Below are positions 10,119-20,770 of a stretch of DNA of 64,000 nt, piece by piece (position 1 is the stretch's first letter; the number at the start of each line of letters is the position of its first letter). The translations under genes and the position numbers were made by a program. The notes below the pieces were generated by a model that was not told the DNA's origin, did not search any database, and saw only the letters and a list, made by a program, of their open reading frames with translations. Origin of the DNA: Platerodrilus igneus (Eukaryota; Arthropoda; Insecta; Coleoptera; Lycidae); the NCBI GenBank assembly GCA_036346225.1, contig JARFIW010000831.1, positions 3,968,001-4,032,000 of the forward strand, written 5' to 3'.

Positions 10119-10167
<49 letters not shown>
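10119..10167. repeat. (AT)n microsatellite
   Basis: A pure AT tract directly after the right arm of copy C. Confidence 0.9.
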
Positions 10168-10168
<1 letters not shown>

Positions 10169-10390
10169 CCGTGAAACCTTTGTAAAATTCGGGAACTAAG
10201 GTTTTCGAATCAAGCCCCAGCGTTGGCCCCATAAAATTGTCGTGGAAGTCGTGGACTAAGGTTTTACATCGATCCTTCACCTAAATCATTCGAGCTCCAC
10301 GAATTGGGCGTCATAAAATTGCCGTGGAAGTCAGGAACCGTCTCCGGATTCACTATTAAAGTTCGTGCCCCACCAGAGTCAACATAAAAT
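10168..10390. repeat. Short imperfect repeats around cgtggaagtc
   Basis: The phrase cataaaattgtcgtggaagtc at about 10,229 recurs as cataaaattgccgtggaagtc at about 10,310. A related gccgtgaaacctttgtaaaat and aactaaggttttcga block stands at 10,168. These look like two or three decayed units of about 80 bp. The flanking stretch to 10,820 shows nothing else. Confidence 0.4.
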
Positions 10391-10830
10391 TTTCAAAAAT
10401 TAAAAAATTAAAAAAAAATTCCTTACCCTTTTATTTCGCCTTCACATTCTTTCAGCTTTCTTGACTAGCTCAGCTGTGCTTCTTCTCGAATACCTAAATT
10501 TACAGACATATGTCTTTCACATTCGCACACCATTCAATAAAACTACCAAATAATACCACAACCATACAACCTATTAACCTATTAACAGATAAATTAAATT
10601 CACATGTGTTAAAACAGTTTGATACAATAGTTATAAAACTCAAATTATGGTATGTTTTTACAGTACTTGATTTTTTTAATGATTTTTAAACAAATTCAAT
10701 GAGATATGAGTAGATGGGCTCCACATGTTACCCTAAATTGACCTCACACTGGAGTATGGTGAGCTCATTTTAACCCAGTTCAGTTTGTATATGCCTTTTA
10801 AACCTTGCATAAATTAAAACCAAAATTTAC

Positions 10831-11108
10831 AGACCCGTTTACCCTTTACAATTCAATTTTTATCCTGACTAAATTTTGGATGTTCTAAATACACCCTTTT
10901 TTAATATTTAAACATCAATTGTTCAGTACATGTTTCTTTTACCATAAGTGTCTACAACCATAAATATACAGACCCGTTTACCCTTTACAATTCAATTTTT
11001 ATCCTGACTAAATTTTGGATGTTCTAAATACACCCTTTTTTAATATTTAAACATCAATTGTTCAGTACAGGTTTCTTTTACCATAAGTGTCTACAACCAT
11101 AAATATGC
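10831..11108. repeat. 139-bp tandem duplication
   Basis: The 139-bp unit starting agacccgtttaccctttac at 10,831 is repeated from 10,970 with only one or two differences. The near identity indicates a recent duplication. No coding sense was recognised in either copy. Confidence 0.85.
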
Positions 11109-12385
11109 CACAAAAAAAAGTCAACCACAGCACAAAATTTCACAAATGTTTATAAAACAACAGAAATTTCAAATAAATTACCTGGAGAATTTTTCAGGCT
11201 TCCTTCCCGTCGGCGATGAGTGCCAGAAAACCCCTTGGCGTTGTTTCGATTTAATGTGCTGCTCAGCGTCTCCACAGACCTCTACCATCTGCTACCTCTG
11301 CAAGCTATGGGCCTCGTCTCACAGTACCATTCCATATATCATGCATACAAACTCGATTACTTGTGGTGCTTACCCCCATATAACATGCTTTCATTTAATG
11401 ATTTTTGTGTTGTAGTAGCCGGACCTCCATTAATTTAATACGCACTACTTGTACTTCACGTCAATAATTAGAGGTTCGCTACTACTGTTTTATACTTGCA
11501 ACCATTCTATTTACGGTAACATAATCACATACATAAAATACTCACAGAAAGCTTCACTGTTATGTTGGTCTGAATCGGCATTCAACACTTTAACGAAGTA
11601 GAGGAAAATAGAAGAGAAGAGAACGTCAATAACCTAGGTTGGGTATGTATATCCTTTTTAAACCCTTTTAGTGGACGCTCTTCCTGCAAAAAGGTTGTTT
11701 TCAAAACGAATTCTACAAATTTTGAATATAACCGTCTTTAAATTCGTAAAATTTGTTCCGTCCTACGTGCTGTAATCCTGAATTCGCGTTCAACCTTCTG
11801 TCTGCTTTCAACCAATGACAAAATTCTCTGCCGTTACAAACTCCGCCTAAGTTCTATTTATCTTTGTTTTATACATGTTTGCTGTCTCGTTCAAAACCCC
11901 ACTTGAGTTACAGATAATTGATATTGATGACATCTTATCTCAACTCCACGTGTATATTGTACGTGCATTTCAATTCCTTGCTTGCTTTATATCTGTCTCT
12001 ATCTGTTGTATATAACCGATTGTGCATTTCCCTTGCTCCTCAAGATGTTTGTTACCCTAGTTGTTTATACCAAACTGACGGTTGAAAATAATGTATATGA
12101 AATCCTATCTTAACATATGCTCGACTTCTTAGAACGTAACTTTTTAAAAAGCAGGTGTTGCTTTTAATTATCGGCCGTTTAAACAAAACAATTTCTAGAC
12201 TTTCTACTTCTTCGTAACTAATAAAACTGACGTCGGCTTTTACAACGAATTCATTATTGATTTTCTTACACAGCACGTTCCCTTTTGCTTATATGTGTTG
12301 AATTAAAATAACTTATGGTTAATTATGCGTATCCTTGAACTTTTATTTGCTTTGAAGCCTTCTTCCTTCCTGTGATCCTAACATA

Positions 12386-12419
<34 letters not shown>

Positions 12420-13850
12420 TATATGGTAACGTATAAATAGTTATTTGTATATTAAGATCGCGAGATTGCTTTTTAGCGTACCGAGAGAAAGTTTATCGCA
12501 TAGATCGCTTGTGACTGAAGCAATATAATCTCGAGGTCGCCAAAATAATTTCGTGGTCTAGGTGCAACCGTGAATGGTTCTATTACAAATTTTTTTCACT
12601 TAACTGATTAAGCTATAGCTAAAATTAATATGTTTATATAGTAGCTTTACATCACACGTTGATATGGAAATGATATATTTAAAACACTGATGGTCTTCTT
12701 AAAAAATTCCTAAAAAATGTCTGGCTGCGCTAGTTAGTACTACATAGTTCAATTTCCTACACTATTCCAGAGCAAGTGTTGTTCCCTTTACTTTTTATTT
12801 TGACATATATGTTTAGTATTCTAAATCCATAGGTTATGTTTTAAAAATGAATAACAAATTAATCTCTTTTGTGACAAAGTGACCTATAATACATGTTTAA
12901 CTATATTCGAAAAGATCAAAAAAATTCAAATCACACAAAGGTGAACCTTTTTTTATTTAATCTTTTCTTTCCTACTGATTCGATAACATTTGTATGTATT
13001 GTCAAAGTGTTTTCACGGAATACGCTTTGAGTTTACTTCAAGACACTGTTTTTTACTTCTTCCCAAGCTCATAGCATATCAGTTTTCAATAGGATTTGTA
13101 CATCTTACTTCTAGGAAAAGCATTACAAAACAGCATTCTCGTATTTAGGGCATTGACGTTTTATATTTTTTTCGTGTTATAAACTTGGATATTATATCTC
13201 TAAATTTTATTACGGAAACAACACTACAAAAAGCCATTTAATTTCACAATATCTATACAAAAAGCAGACAACTAAATGTAAGTTTGTACGTTAGGCATTT
13301 GGTATATGTCAAAATTAAAGCGCTTAAATGAAAGCATTCCTTGCCTGTATTTAAATTAAATAAAGATGTCCTCTATTTTAATACAGTACAAACATTAAAG
13401 ATGTGTTAATTAAGCATGTGTAAATGTCAAATAAGGGAAAACTTTATTAAAAAATTGGTAAAATGAACGTTGCAATAACTCTCTGGTGTTTTAGGCGGTA
13501 GACATAAACTATACACGCGATTGATAATATCGACGTTCGCCGCATGGTTGAAATTTGAAGTATATACATATACATAATATAAATCTTGCAAACTTTTGAA
13601 TTATGAATACATCACCTAGTTTGATGTTCCTGGGCATATTTATTTTGTCTAAAGTACAACATGAGGGACATTAAATAGGAGTAGAAAAAATATTTGGGAT
13701 AAGAAGTGAGTAATAATATCACGTCTCCTTTACACTAAACAAGACGAAAAACTGATTATTAATGGGTTCATGAAGACACTACATGAAAATATAATTAAAC
13801 ACGTTTACTTATTCAATGTGAGATAGAAGTAAAAGGACAGTGGAGTATCT
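11109..13850. other. Unrecognised AT-rich stretch
   Basis: Open frames at 11,146-11,438 and 12,052-12,276 carry no motif that I recognise. A pure (AT)n tract lies at 12,387-12,418. Nothing else was seen. Confidence 0.4.
12387..12418. repeat. (AT)n microsatellite
   Basis: A pure AT dinucleotide tract bordered by acatag and actatatgg. Unlike the others it is not next to a foldback copy. Confidence 0.85.
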
Positions 13851-13864
13851 ACTCATGCGTTTTT

Positions 13865-14032
13865 CGGCCCGAAAAATTCGGGCCGGCCCGAATCATTTGG
13901 CCCGGCCCGACCCGAAAAAAGATAAACCCGGCCCGGGCTCGGCCCGAATAAAGTAGTCAACGGCCCGGCCCGGATTCGAGCCCGTAATCGGGCCGGGCCC
14001 GGGCCGGGCCGGCCCGAAAGCCCGAGCCCGAG
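13865..14032. repeat. GC-rich hairpin island 2
   Basis: 168 bp of iterated cggcccg/cgggccg, including cgggccgggcccgggccggg near 13,988-14,010 and many inverted pairs. It shares its unit with the island at 6,895-7,006 and lies about 170 bp beyond the stop of the minus-strand pseudogene. Probably a transposon subterminal array (inference). Confidence 0.7.
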
Positions 14033-15047
14033 TACATATCTATTCCTGTTCCATACTATATTTAAATTGCTGCGTTGATTCAAATTTTTAATAAAAGTAG
14101 CGTAATTGACAGCGTGGTAGCGTACATGACTTTTAAATAAATTGTATATAATCTGAAATAAAAACAACACCAACTTGTATTTAAAAAAATGCAAATCACT
14201 TAATTCACCCAAGGCGCATCACTAAATGTCAAAACTCTTCTACTAATGCTTATGGGCGATACAGCGGTACAATAAATATCATCTTCGTTATACCAACTCT
14301 TGTCCTCATTAGCCGGCCAAACATAGTCATTATAACCAACAGAGTGTAGGGCATTAATTTCGCAAGTATAGTTTGATTGATCTTTATCTGTAATTAGTCC
14401 AGGGTAAAATTTTTTGTTGTATTTTATTACAATTCAACTGCCCACTAAAAGAGTTACATTGTTTGGTCCAAGAGTTTCTACTTCTTGAACATTCCTCTTA
14501 CGAATCATATTAATGTCACTATCTGCTTTTAAATTTAAGGATTCGCCTCTGGTTAATGTAACTGTAACGGAATTATGGCTCAAACACGTTAAGGGAACTT
14601 TTTTTGCAGAAACACGACAGGTATCTCATTTTTTGGTACAATCAAATATTATCTGCCCAATCTTCATAATCCCTTTGATGGGAGGAACAGTTTCAACTTT
14701 CAATGCTTCAATTTCAGTAATGTCCTGATCCTTAATAAAATAAAGTGTAACGTTCACACAGCCTTGAAGTTTTTCATAAAATGTTTCAGCGTTTGGTATA
14801 TCATCTCCATGGGAACAACTCCATCAGCAACCGTCTTTACTGCAGCATCGAGTCCGTCTGAAACGTTCTTTCCATGTGAAGCTTCCGAAAAATTTCACGT
14901 TGCAAACAAAAACCTCATATTTTTCAAAATCACGTTTAGGTAGTAGAAATTATCTCGATTACGGCACTGAGATGTAGGACCATCAATAAAGAAGTGTACA
15001 GTTTGAGTTCCTTTTTCTCTTAGCGTTCAAAGCACGGGAATCAGATG

Positions 15048-15060
15048 CGCCCATATTGCA
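15048..15060. repeat. SINE target-site duplication, left
   Basis: cgcccatattgca, identical to 15,360-15,372. Confidence 0.85.
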
Positions 15061-15359
15061 TTACATGTGATTTTCCAATGCTCCACCCGAAGGTACTACA
15101 TTGGCCAGGAGGCGAGTTTTTTTTTTTACCTGGAAAATTTGGAATTTTGCCGAACCCTTGCTGTTCCAAGCAAGGTAGGGATCTTTAACGTGCGTGACAA
15201 CACTCACACACGGGACCTCCATTTTACCTCTCATCCGAACGAGGGTGTATTTTTGTGAAAAATGCTCGCCTAACATTTTTCAAGCGGACCGTGTCGGGAT
15301 TCGAACCCGGGACCTTGGGCGAAGTAGTCACACACATACCACTACGCCACGGAGCCGCC
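15061..15359 (-). mobile_element. tRNA-derived SINE with perfect target-site duplication
   Basis: On the minus strand the 5' head is a tRNA-like promoter: A box tggcgtagtgg (15,339-15,349) and B box ggttcgaatcc within 15,296-15,308. A non-tRNA body follows, holding cacgttaaagatccc (15,178-15,192) and ggaacagcaagggttcggc. The cacgttaaaga phrase resembles a central domain shared by several arthropod SINEs (from memory). The insertion is flanked by 13-bp identical direct repeats and interrupts the DFSENY-family reading frame right after AAIWA. A complete element of 299 bp. Confidence 0.85.
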
Positions 15360-15372
15360 CGCCCATATTGCA
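15360..15372. repeat. SINE target-site duplication, right
   Basis: cgcccatattgca, identical to 15,048-15,060. Confidence 0.85.
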
Positions 15373-16356
15373 GCAAGATCGTGGCGCTTTGAAGGGAAGA
15401 TTGTGCATAAAGCTTCAGCTTCTCCATTTTCAATATATATTACAACAGTATGAAGTGGAGCTTGGTTATGGGACGGGCCAAAGTGCATGGATTGGACATC
15501 AGCGTGCATCTTACAAAGGTAATTCTCTGAGAAGTCGGCATGAATTACTGCTTCAAAATATGTTAACTCTTTAATATATTTCATTCTCTGTTGAGATTGA
15601 TGATGTTTTTTATAAACATGTGGACAAAATGAAGAACGAAACTCTTTATTGAAGGAAGTAACCAAGTGCTGTAATTGGGCATTTTCTTGACTCTTAATTG
15701 TCTTTATTACCGTAAATGTTTTGTCTCCTTTAGTTTTTGCTTCTTTAACAATTTTCCACTGAAAATAATTAACTTGCTTTTTCCGTTTTCATAATTTTTA
15801 ACCTTAACAATGTCTTCATCTTTACACATCTCGCAGTCATTCATCATGCATTTCATAAACAGAGGTTCACTACGGCCGATCATATTGCTTGTTCTTTCTG
15901 CAAGTTTTTCTTTTACAAAGGCATCTAATTTGAATCGCATATTTGAATGTTTTTTTTGCAAAGACAAGAGTCACGATCTGTAAGTTTAGGTCTAACAATC
16001 CAGAAGGGTCTATGTTTACAAAAGTTGAAAAACTCGTTTTGATGTTCATTTCCATGTAGAATTTTTATGTAGAACTCTCATGTTATCAGTCAGCAACCTT
16101 TTTTGTTTTTTACGTTTGCCTCTTGTTATTGTACTTTTCATACTTGGTGTTAATGTTGTAATGTCATCTCTATTAAAAAATTGTCTTATTTTTATACGAA
16201 GTGATAGATACCGAGCAACTTTTAAGTTTTCCGGTTTTCTCCTTTTAACAAAACATTCTACCTTTCTTTTTAAACCGTTTGGCGCCTATATTTCTTAGTA
16301 ATTGGCCCAGTAATAGTACGACAAATAAAATGTTTATTTTTCTCGTTTTTAGTATT

Positions 16357-16364
16357 CTTGTAGT
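16357..16364. repeat. hAT target-site duplication, left
   Basis: cttgtagt, identical to 20,571-20,578. Eight base pairs is the diagnostic hAT length. Confidence 0.9.
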
Positions 16365-16612
16365 CAGGGCCGTACCTGGGTATATGGCCGCCTGCGTGCC
16401 AGTCTGTATGGCCGCCCCCAGGATAACATTAAAAAAAACTACTTTAATTTTTAATGTTTATTATTATACACAGGGCATCAAACCGGGAAAAAAATCAGTT
16501 TTTGGTTAACCGAAATCGAGAACGAAAAAAAATATTGGTTTTGTTCCCAAAACCGGTTTCTGAAAAGAAAAACCGGCTAAAAACCGGTTAGGTTACCGGT
16601 TAATTAGGGAAA

Positions 16613-16797
16613 TCTTTCAATCTTTCAATTATCGCGATTGAAAGTGAAATTGCTGAATCTTCACAAAGCAATTATTAAATAAAGTACATATTAAAAGTTA
16701 ATCCTACGGGATTTTTTACTGACAAAATCGTCAATTGCGTCGTGAATATTTAAAGATTCAGCAATTTCACTTTCAATCGCGATAATTGAAAGATTGC
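16613..16797. repeat. Inverted repeat around the transposase C-terminus
   Basis: The segment tctttcaattatcgcgattg through aaattgctgaatctt (16,621-16,660) is the reverse complement of 16,752-16,790, about 45 bp per arm. The right arm encodes the last conserved transposase block (MSNLSIIAIESEIAESLN); the left arm lies in the 3' untranslated part. This is a local inverted duplication. Confidence 0.75.
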
Positions 16798-19220
16798 TCA
16801 TACGTTCTTGCGTCATGGAAGTACGTAGGTAATTTTTATGATTTTCAATTTAGAAAACTACGTTCTCCAGACGCAACTGATACAGGCATGGTCAATAATA
16901 GTTTTAAGCTTGTAGATACATTTGGAAATGAATTTTGTAAATTGTGTTTGTACAAATACTTTAGGAGTTCTTCGGGTTGTTTCCTATCTTTTATAATTAT
17001 TTTCAATGAAATTAACTCTTCGTATAATTCTGCTCCGTTTATGTCGCACGATTCGCCATCCTTGAATTTATTATGAAAGTCGAAGCAACTTTTTTATGTC
17101 GTCCTCTCCTATTTCAACAAATTTATATAAAATCCGAAAGACTGTTCGAAATTGGATAATGTTTCAAATCGGGTAGTAACAGATGAAATGGCTGTATCCA
17201 ATATTACATAGAAAAAATTAATTTTGAAATTTTCTTTAGCAGTTAACTGAATATCCCCATCTCCTTCATAGTCAAATTGTTTTCGCTTATGGCGTCGACG
17301 TAGATTAATTTCAACAGGAAATTCCGGTTGTATTTCAAGTGATTCACATAATTCATCAGCAATTTTCAAATACTTTTCGAAATTTTCATCATTTCTAATA
17401 CTTTCGAAAAAAAATTAAAATATTATTAATAGATTCAGCACATGAAGTAAGATTCCAAGAAACGGTCTGCATCATTTTACTAATAATATTTACTTTTTCT
17501 AAGATTTCGTACCATATTACTGTGGAACAAATAAATTTGTACGATTTAATTTTCATTGCCAAACATTTAGCTTCATGTTGACCTATTGGTGTTGAACATT
17601 CTTCCGCTAGTTCTATTAGGCTGTCATAAATTTCACCTAATTCATGACGCAGTGGTCTAATCGCCTTAATCCTTGATTCCCACCGGGTTACGCTAACTTG
17701 TTTTACTGTTAACGATTTTACATGTTTTTTTAAAATTTGCCATCGAAAAGGTGATCCGGAAAAGTAATTGTATATTGCTGACACATTACTAAAAAATCCA
17801 CAGTTGAAAAAGAAACTTTCGCTGCATCATTGACGACCAAATTTAATGTATGCGCGTTGCATGGCATAAACAAAGCTCGTGGATAATTGTCCAAAATTCG
17901 TTTCTGCAATCCAATATGTTTTCCAGCCATATTTGATCCATTATCATACCCTGGCCTCTCATATCGTGAACATTTAATTTAAGAGAGCTTAATTTTTCAA
18001 TTAAAAGTCGTAAAAGCTTCTCCAGTACTTTTTGACCTGGAGAAAACCAACGAAATTTTCTCTCACTTCTACTTCGTCATTTTGAATATGCACATATCTC
18101 AAAATTATTGTAATTTGCTCGACATGTCCCATGTCCGGCGTACAATCCAAAATTACTGAAAAATATTTGGCGTCTTTTATTGCTGACAAAATATATTTTT
18201 GAATTTGCGCTGCAAGGATACTAATTATTTCATTTTGGAAGCGATTTCGCATAATGTGGCATATGGTTCTTTAAAGCAACTGATTGTTGAATGCGATTTA
18301 TGTGATCTGCCATAACATCATCAAATTTTCCTATCATTTCAATTGCTTTTAGAAAATTTCCATTATTGTTTTCATACAATCTGCTCGAGCTACCTCTAAA
18401 CGCTAAACCCTGTACTGCCAGAAATTGTACCACAGATATCATGCGTACGACAATTTGATACCATCGTTTTTTCTCTGCGTCATAATACCGTTGCAAATTT
18501 TTATCAATTGTAGCTTTGTTTCTTAAATTTAATTCCAAATTTTTCCAATTGGTGCAATTTCCGATATGCAGCGATGTTTTTTCATGACGAGATAAATTAT
18601 CAGATGTGTGTTGCCAATCATTGAAGCCTTCATTAACTAATTTTATTTCTTGTTTGCCAAATAATTTACAACAGAAGCAAAATATGGAATCCGTTTTTGG
18701 AGAATAGATTAACCACTCACGATTAAATTTTTCACCATTTGGCATTTTTCTATAGAAATAAGTTGATGAAAATGATCTTCCCAATTCATTAATTGGATAT
18801 GTAGATTGTTTATTTTGTATGGGTCCTTTTCGATTAATATATCCAATATTTTAGTGGTAATTGTTAAAGGCCAGCAAGCTGGATCATTTAAATCCATACA
18901 CATAGCAAAATATGCTTTATCAATTTCAGCGGTATCGGTATTGTATAGATCGATATCCTTATTATCTTCTGTTTCCATTTCGTCGGTACTACTAGTATTG
19001 TCATTAGCCTTTTCATTTTCGACAGATAATTCATTTTCATTTTTATCGCAAAACAAATCATCAATTGGATTTAATTGGCTACTACAACTACTTTCCGGTT
19101 CTGGCGATTTTACTAAAACTTTGTTAATGAGCCAAACATTTGTTTAGCTTCATTTTGCTTTTCCTCTCGCTTTCTTTTATATTGCGCTCCAGACAATCTT
19201 TTCGTTTTCCTTTCAGACAT
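16691..19220 (-). pseudogene. hAT transposase, TTF zinc finger/DUF4371/dimerisation type
   Basis: The ATG at 19,220 opens MSERKTKRLSGAQYKRKREE, the usual basic start of ZMYM1-like hAT proteins. An acidic linker follows, then a TTF-type zinc finger (IFCFCCKLFGKQ with downstream W-x-H...RH...H at about 18,590-18,680). Next are the RNase H-fold parts (YFSVILDCTPD at about 18,150, MPCNAHTLNLVV at about 17,860) and the C-terminal hAT dimerisation region (VSVASGERSFSKLKIIK near 16,860, IAIESEIAESLN near 16,770), with a stop at 16,691. It would bind the subterminal repeats and cut and paste the element. At least six frame changes or stops divide it into open pieces, so it is inactive. Confidence 0.88.
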
Positions 19221-19257
19221 TCGTAGGCCTTTAAAAATGTAAATGAGCAGTGATATT

Positions 19258-19265
19258 AAATTTTA
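19258..19265. repeat. Target-site duplication of nested foldback element, left
   Basis: aaatttta, identical to 20,030-20,037. Confidence 0.75.
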
Positions 19266-20029
19266 GGGTAGACTTTCAATTTTGGGCGGAAATTTTGGGT
19301 CTTTTTGGAGGAAAAGGCCTTTTGATATGAAATTTTAAATAAATATTAAAAAATATTTAATAACATTAAAAAATTAAAAAAAATAATTAAATAATAATTA
19401 AAATAAATAATAAAATAGCGCAATTTAATATTAAATTACTTAAAATCTATAATTAATGTATATTTTAATGCGCATAGGATGACACGATAAGAAAATCATT
19501 TATAAGCTTTTTAAGTAAAACATATTTTTAAACATAAATATGTCAAGATTTATTTTGAAAATGAAAACGGAGAGGAAAATCCAACCACATATAACTGTTT
19601 TCTAGTTCAATGTCAGGTAAATTTCTTCCATTTAATAACAATAACATTGCTATTATAAAAAGGAATCATAAGCTTAATTTAAAGAGTTGCTTTCGGCTAC
19701 ACAAGTTCAAATGCTTGATTTTCCATCGGCGGGTTGTGAGCGATTTAAACAGAGAATCTCGTATGCAAACAAACAACTTTTAATTATTATATAAATGCAT
19801 TCAAAATGAGAAAGATATTCATTTTTTAGTATAAATTAAGGAAGATTTTAAGTAATTTAATATTAAATTGCACTATTTTATTATTTATTTTAATTATTAT
19901 TTAATTTTTTTAATTTTTTAATATTATTAAATATTTTTAATATTTATTTAAGAATTTCATATCAAAAGGCCTTTTCCCTCCAAAAAGACCCGCCAAAATT
20001 TTCCGGGCCCAAAAAGTGAAAGTCTACCC
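19266..20029. mobile_element. Nested foldback MITE inside the hAT
   Basis: 764 bp beginning gggtagactttcaattttgg and ending with its inverse. The arms are about 180 bp (19,266-19,446 and 19,849-20,029) and share ggaaaaggccttttgatatg. It is non-coding and flanked by an 8-bp direct repeat, so it was probably mobilised by a hAT-type transposase. It sits about 40 bp upstream of the transposase ATG, where it would separate promoter from gene. Confidence 0.8.
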
Positions 20030-20037
20030 AAATTTTA
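20030..20037. repeat. Target-site duplication of nested foldback element, right
   Basis: aaatttta, identical to 19,258-19,265. Confidence 0.75.
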
Positions 20038-20570
20038 CATTTTTTGTGTATTACCTTTTTCAGTCTTTGTCGAGTAAATAAACTTTTTATTAAATTTCAC
20101 CACACGAACACACAACTAAAAGTTTTCAGGAATTAAGCAATTTATTTTTATTCGTTAAATTAAAGACTTTAATAATATCGGATCACACACAGGACACAAA
20201 TAACGATTTATCCTCGCTAGTCTATAGACTAATACGACTAATAAGACGAATAAGACCGCTTACGCGACGCCGGTCAATTGAAAAAACTATTTCGGCTCGT
20301 CGCTCGTGCAATGTTCGAAAAAATTCGGATTCGCTGCATGACTAGGTATATAAATACTACAACGACCTAATCAGTTTTTATACATTTCTTATTTCTGAGA
20401 AACTCTTTTTAGATAGATTAGATTAGAGAAACTGTTTTTACTTCGTATCTTAATGAAAACAAACCGATTGTATTTTTGCCCAGTAAACAATTTGTAACGA
20501 TTTGGCCGCCTCTTAATTTCGGCCGCCTGCGTGCGGTGCACGCAATGAACGCCCGTCAGGCACGGCCCTG

Positions 20571-20578
20571 CTTGTAGT
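20571..20578. repeat. hAT target-site duplication, right
   Basis: cttgtagt, identical to 16,357-16,364. Confidence 0.9.
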
Positions 20579-20762
20579 TATCTTTAATTTGTGTTATTAG
20601 GGCATTGTGAACTATTGACTGTCTTTTTACATTTTCTGGTACATTACAGCCTGTTGTATGTATCTTCATTTTAGGGTTTGGGGACAAATTTTCATTACTA
20701 TCAATGTCTTGAGGCTTCTTCAATATTTTCAATCTTGCATATCCCTCTATATAATTTTAATT
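20579..20762 (-). pseudogene. N-terminal part of the DFSENY-family gene, beyond the hAT
   Basis: The minus strand reads LKILKKPQDIDSNENLSP, MKIHTTGCNVPENVKRQ and HNALITQIKDNYK up to the hAT junction. Rejoining at the target site leads into the basic TGPITKKYRR stretch at about 16,300. The order fits the family, whose N-terminus has a proline-rich P-x-x-K motif. Where this exon begins is unclear; a polypyrimidine-poor tatag precedes it. Confidence 0.5.
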
Positions 20763-20770
20763 AAAAAGAA

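Larger units (their letters stand above)
14200..16364 (-). pseudogene. Uncharacterised insect 'DFSENY' family gene, main part
   Basis: Successive minus-strand frames read FWIVRPKLTDRDSCLCKKH at about 15,960-16,010, then CMMNDCEMCKDEDIVKVKNY, then AVIHADFSENYLCKMHADVQ, HFGPSHNQAPLHTVV and KRHDLAAIWA at about 15,370. After the SINE insertion they continue VHFFIDGPTSQCRN and DGLDAAVKTVADGVV, and end GYNDYVWPANEDKSWYNEDD plus SDAPWVN before a stop at 14,200. These blocks match, from memory, a widespread uncharacterised arthropod protein family with an acidic D-F-S-E-N-Y and F-x-D-G-P motif pair. A nuclease or transposase role is possible but unproven. The gene carries frameshifts, a SINE and the hAT insertion, so it is dead. 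Its N-terminal part continues beyond the hAT at 20,579-20,762. Confidence 0.65.
16365..20570 (-). mobile_element. hAT transposon (ZMYM1-like), 4.2 kb, full length
   Basis: The ends are cagggccgtacctggg (16,365) and, inverted, cagggccgtgcctgacg (20,570), giving short terminal inverted repeats. They are flanked by an exact 8-bp duplication. A ggccgcctgcgtgc motif stands just inside both ends (16,386 and 20,520), the usual place for transposase binding sites. The left subterminal part also holds several aaccggtt repeats (16,490-16,610). The element carries a transposase pseudogene on the minus strand and a nested foldback element. It is inserted in the DFSENY-family gene, whose frame resumes beyond 20,578. 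Confidence 0.92.

Noticed and set aside
8000..10200. CRISPR-like or regularly spaced repeat array
   Set aside because: Spacing is irregular, units are inverted and the context is eukaryotic mobile DNA.
13853..14212. 119-codon minus-strand open frame rich in Gly, Pro and Arg
   Set aside because: It is the translation of the ggcccg repeat island; no stop occurs because of GC content.
15194..15574. 126-codon plus-strand frame
   Set aside because: It crosses the SINE boundary and runs antisense to the DFSENY-family coding blocks.
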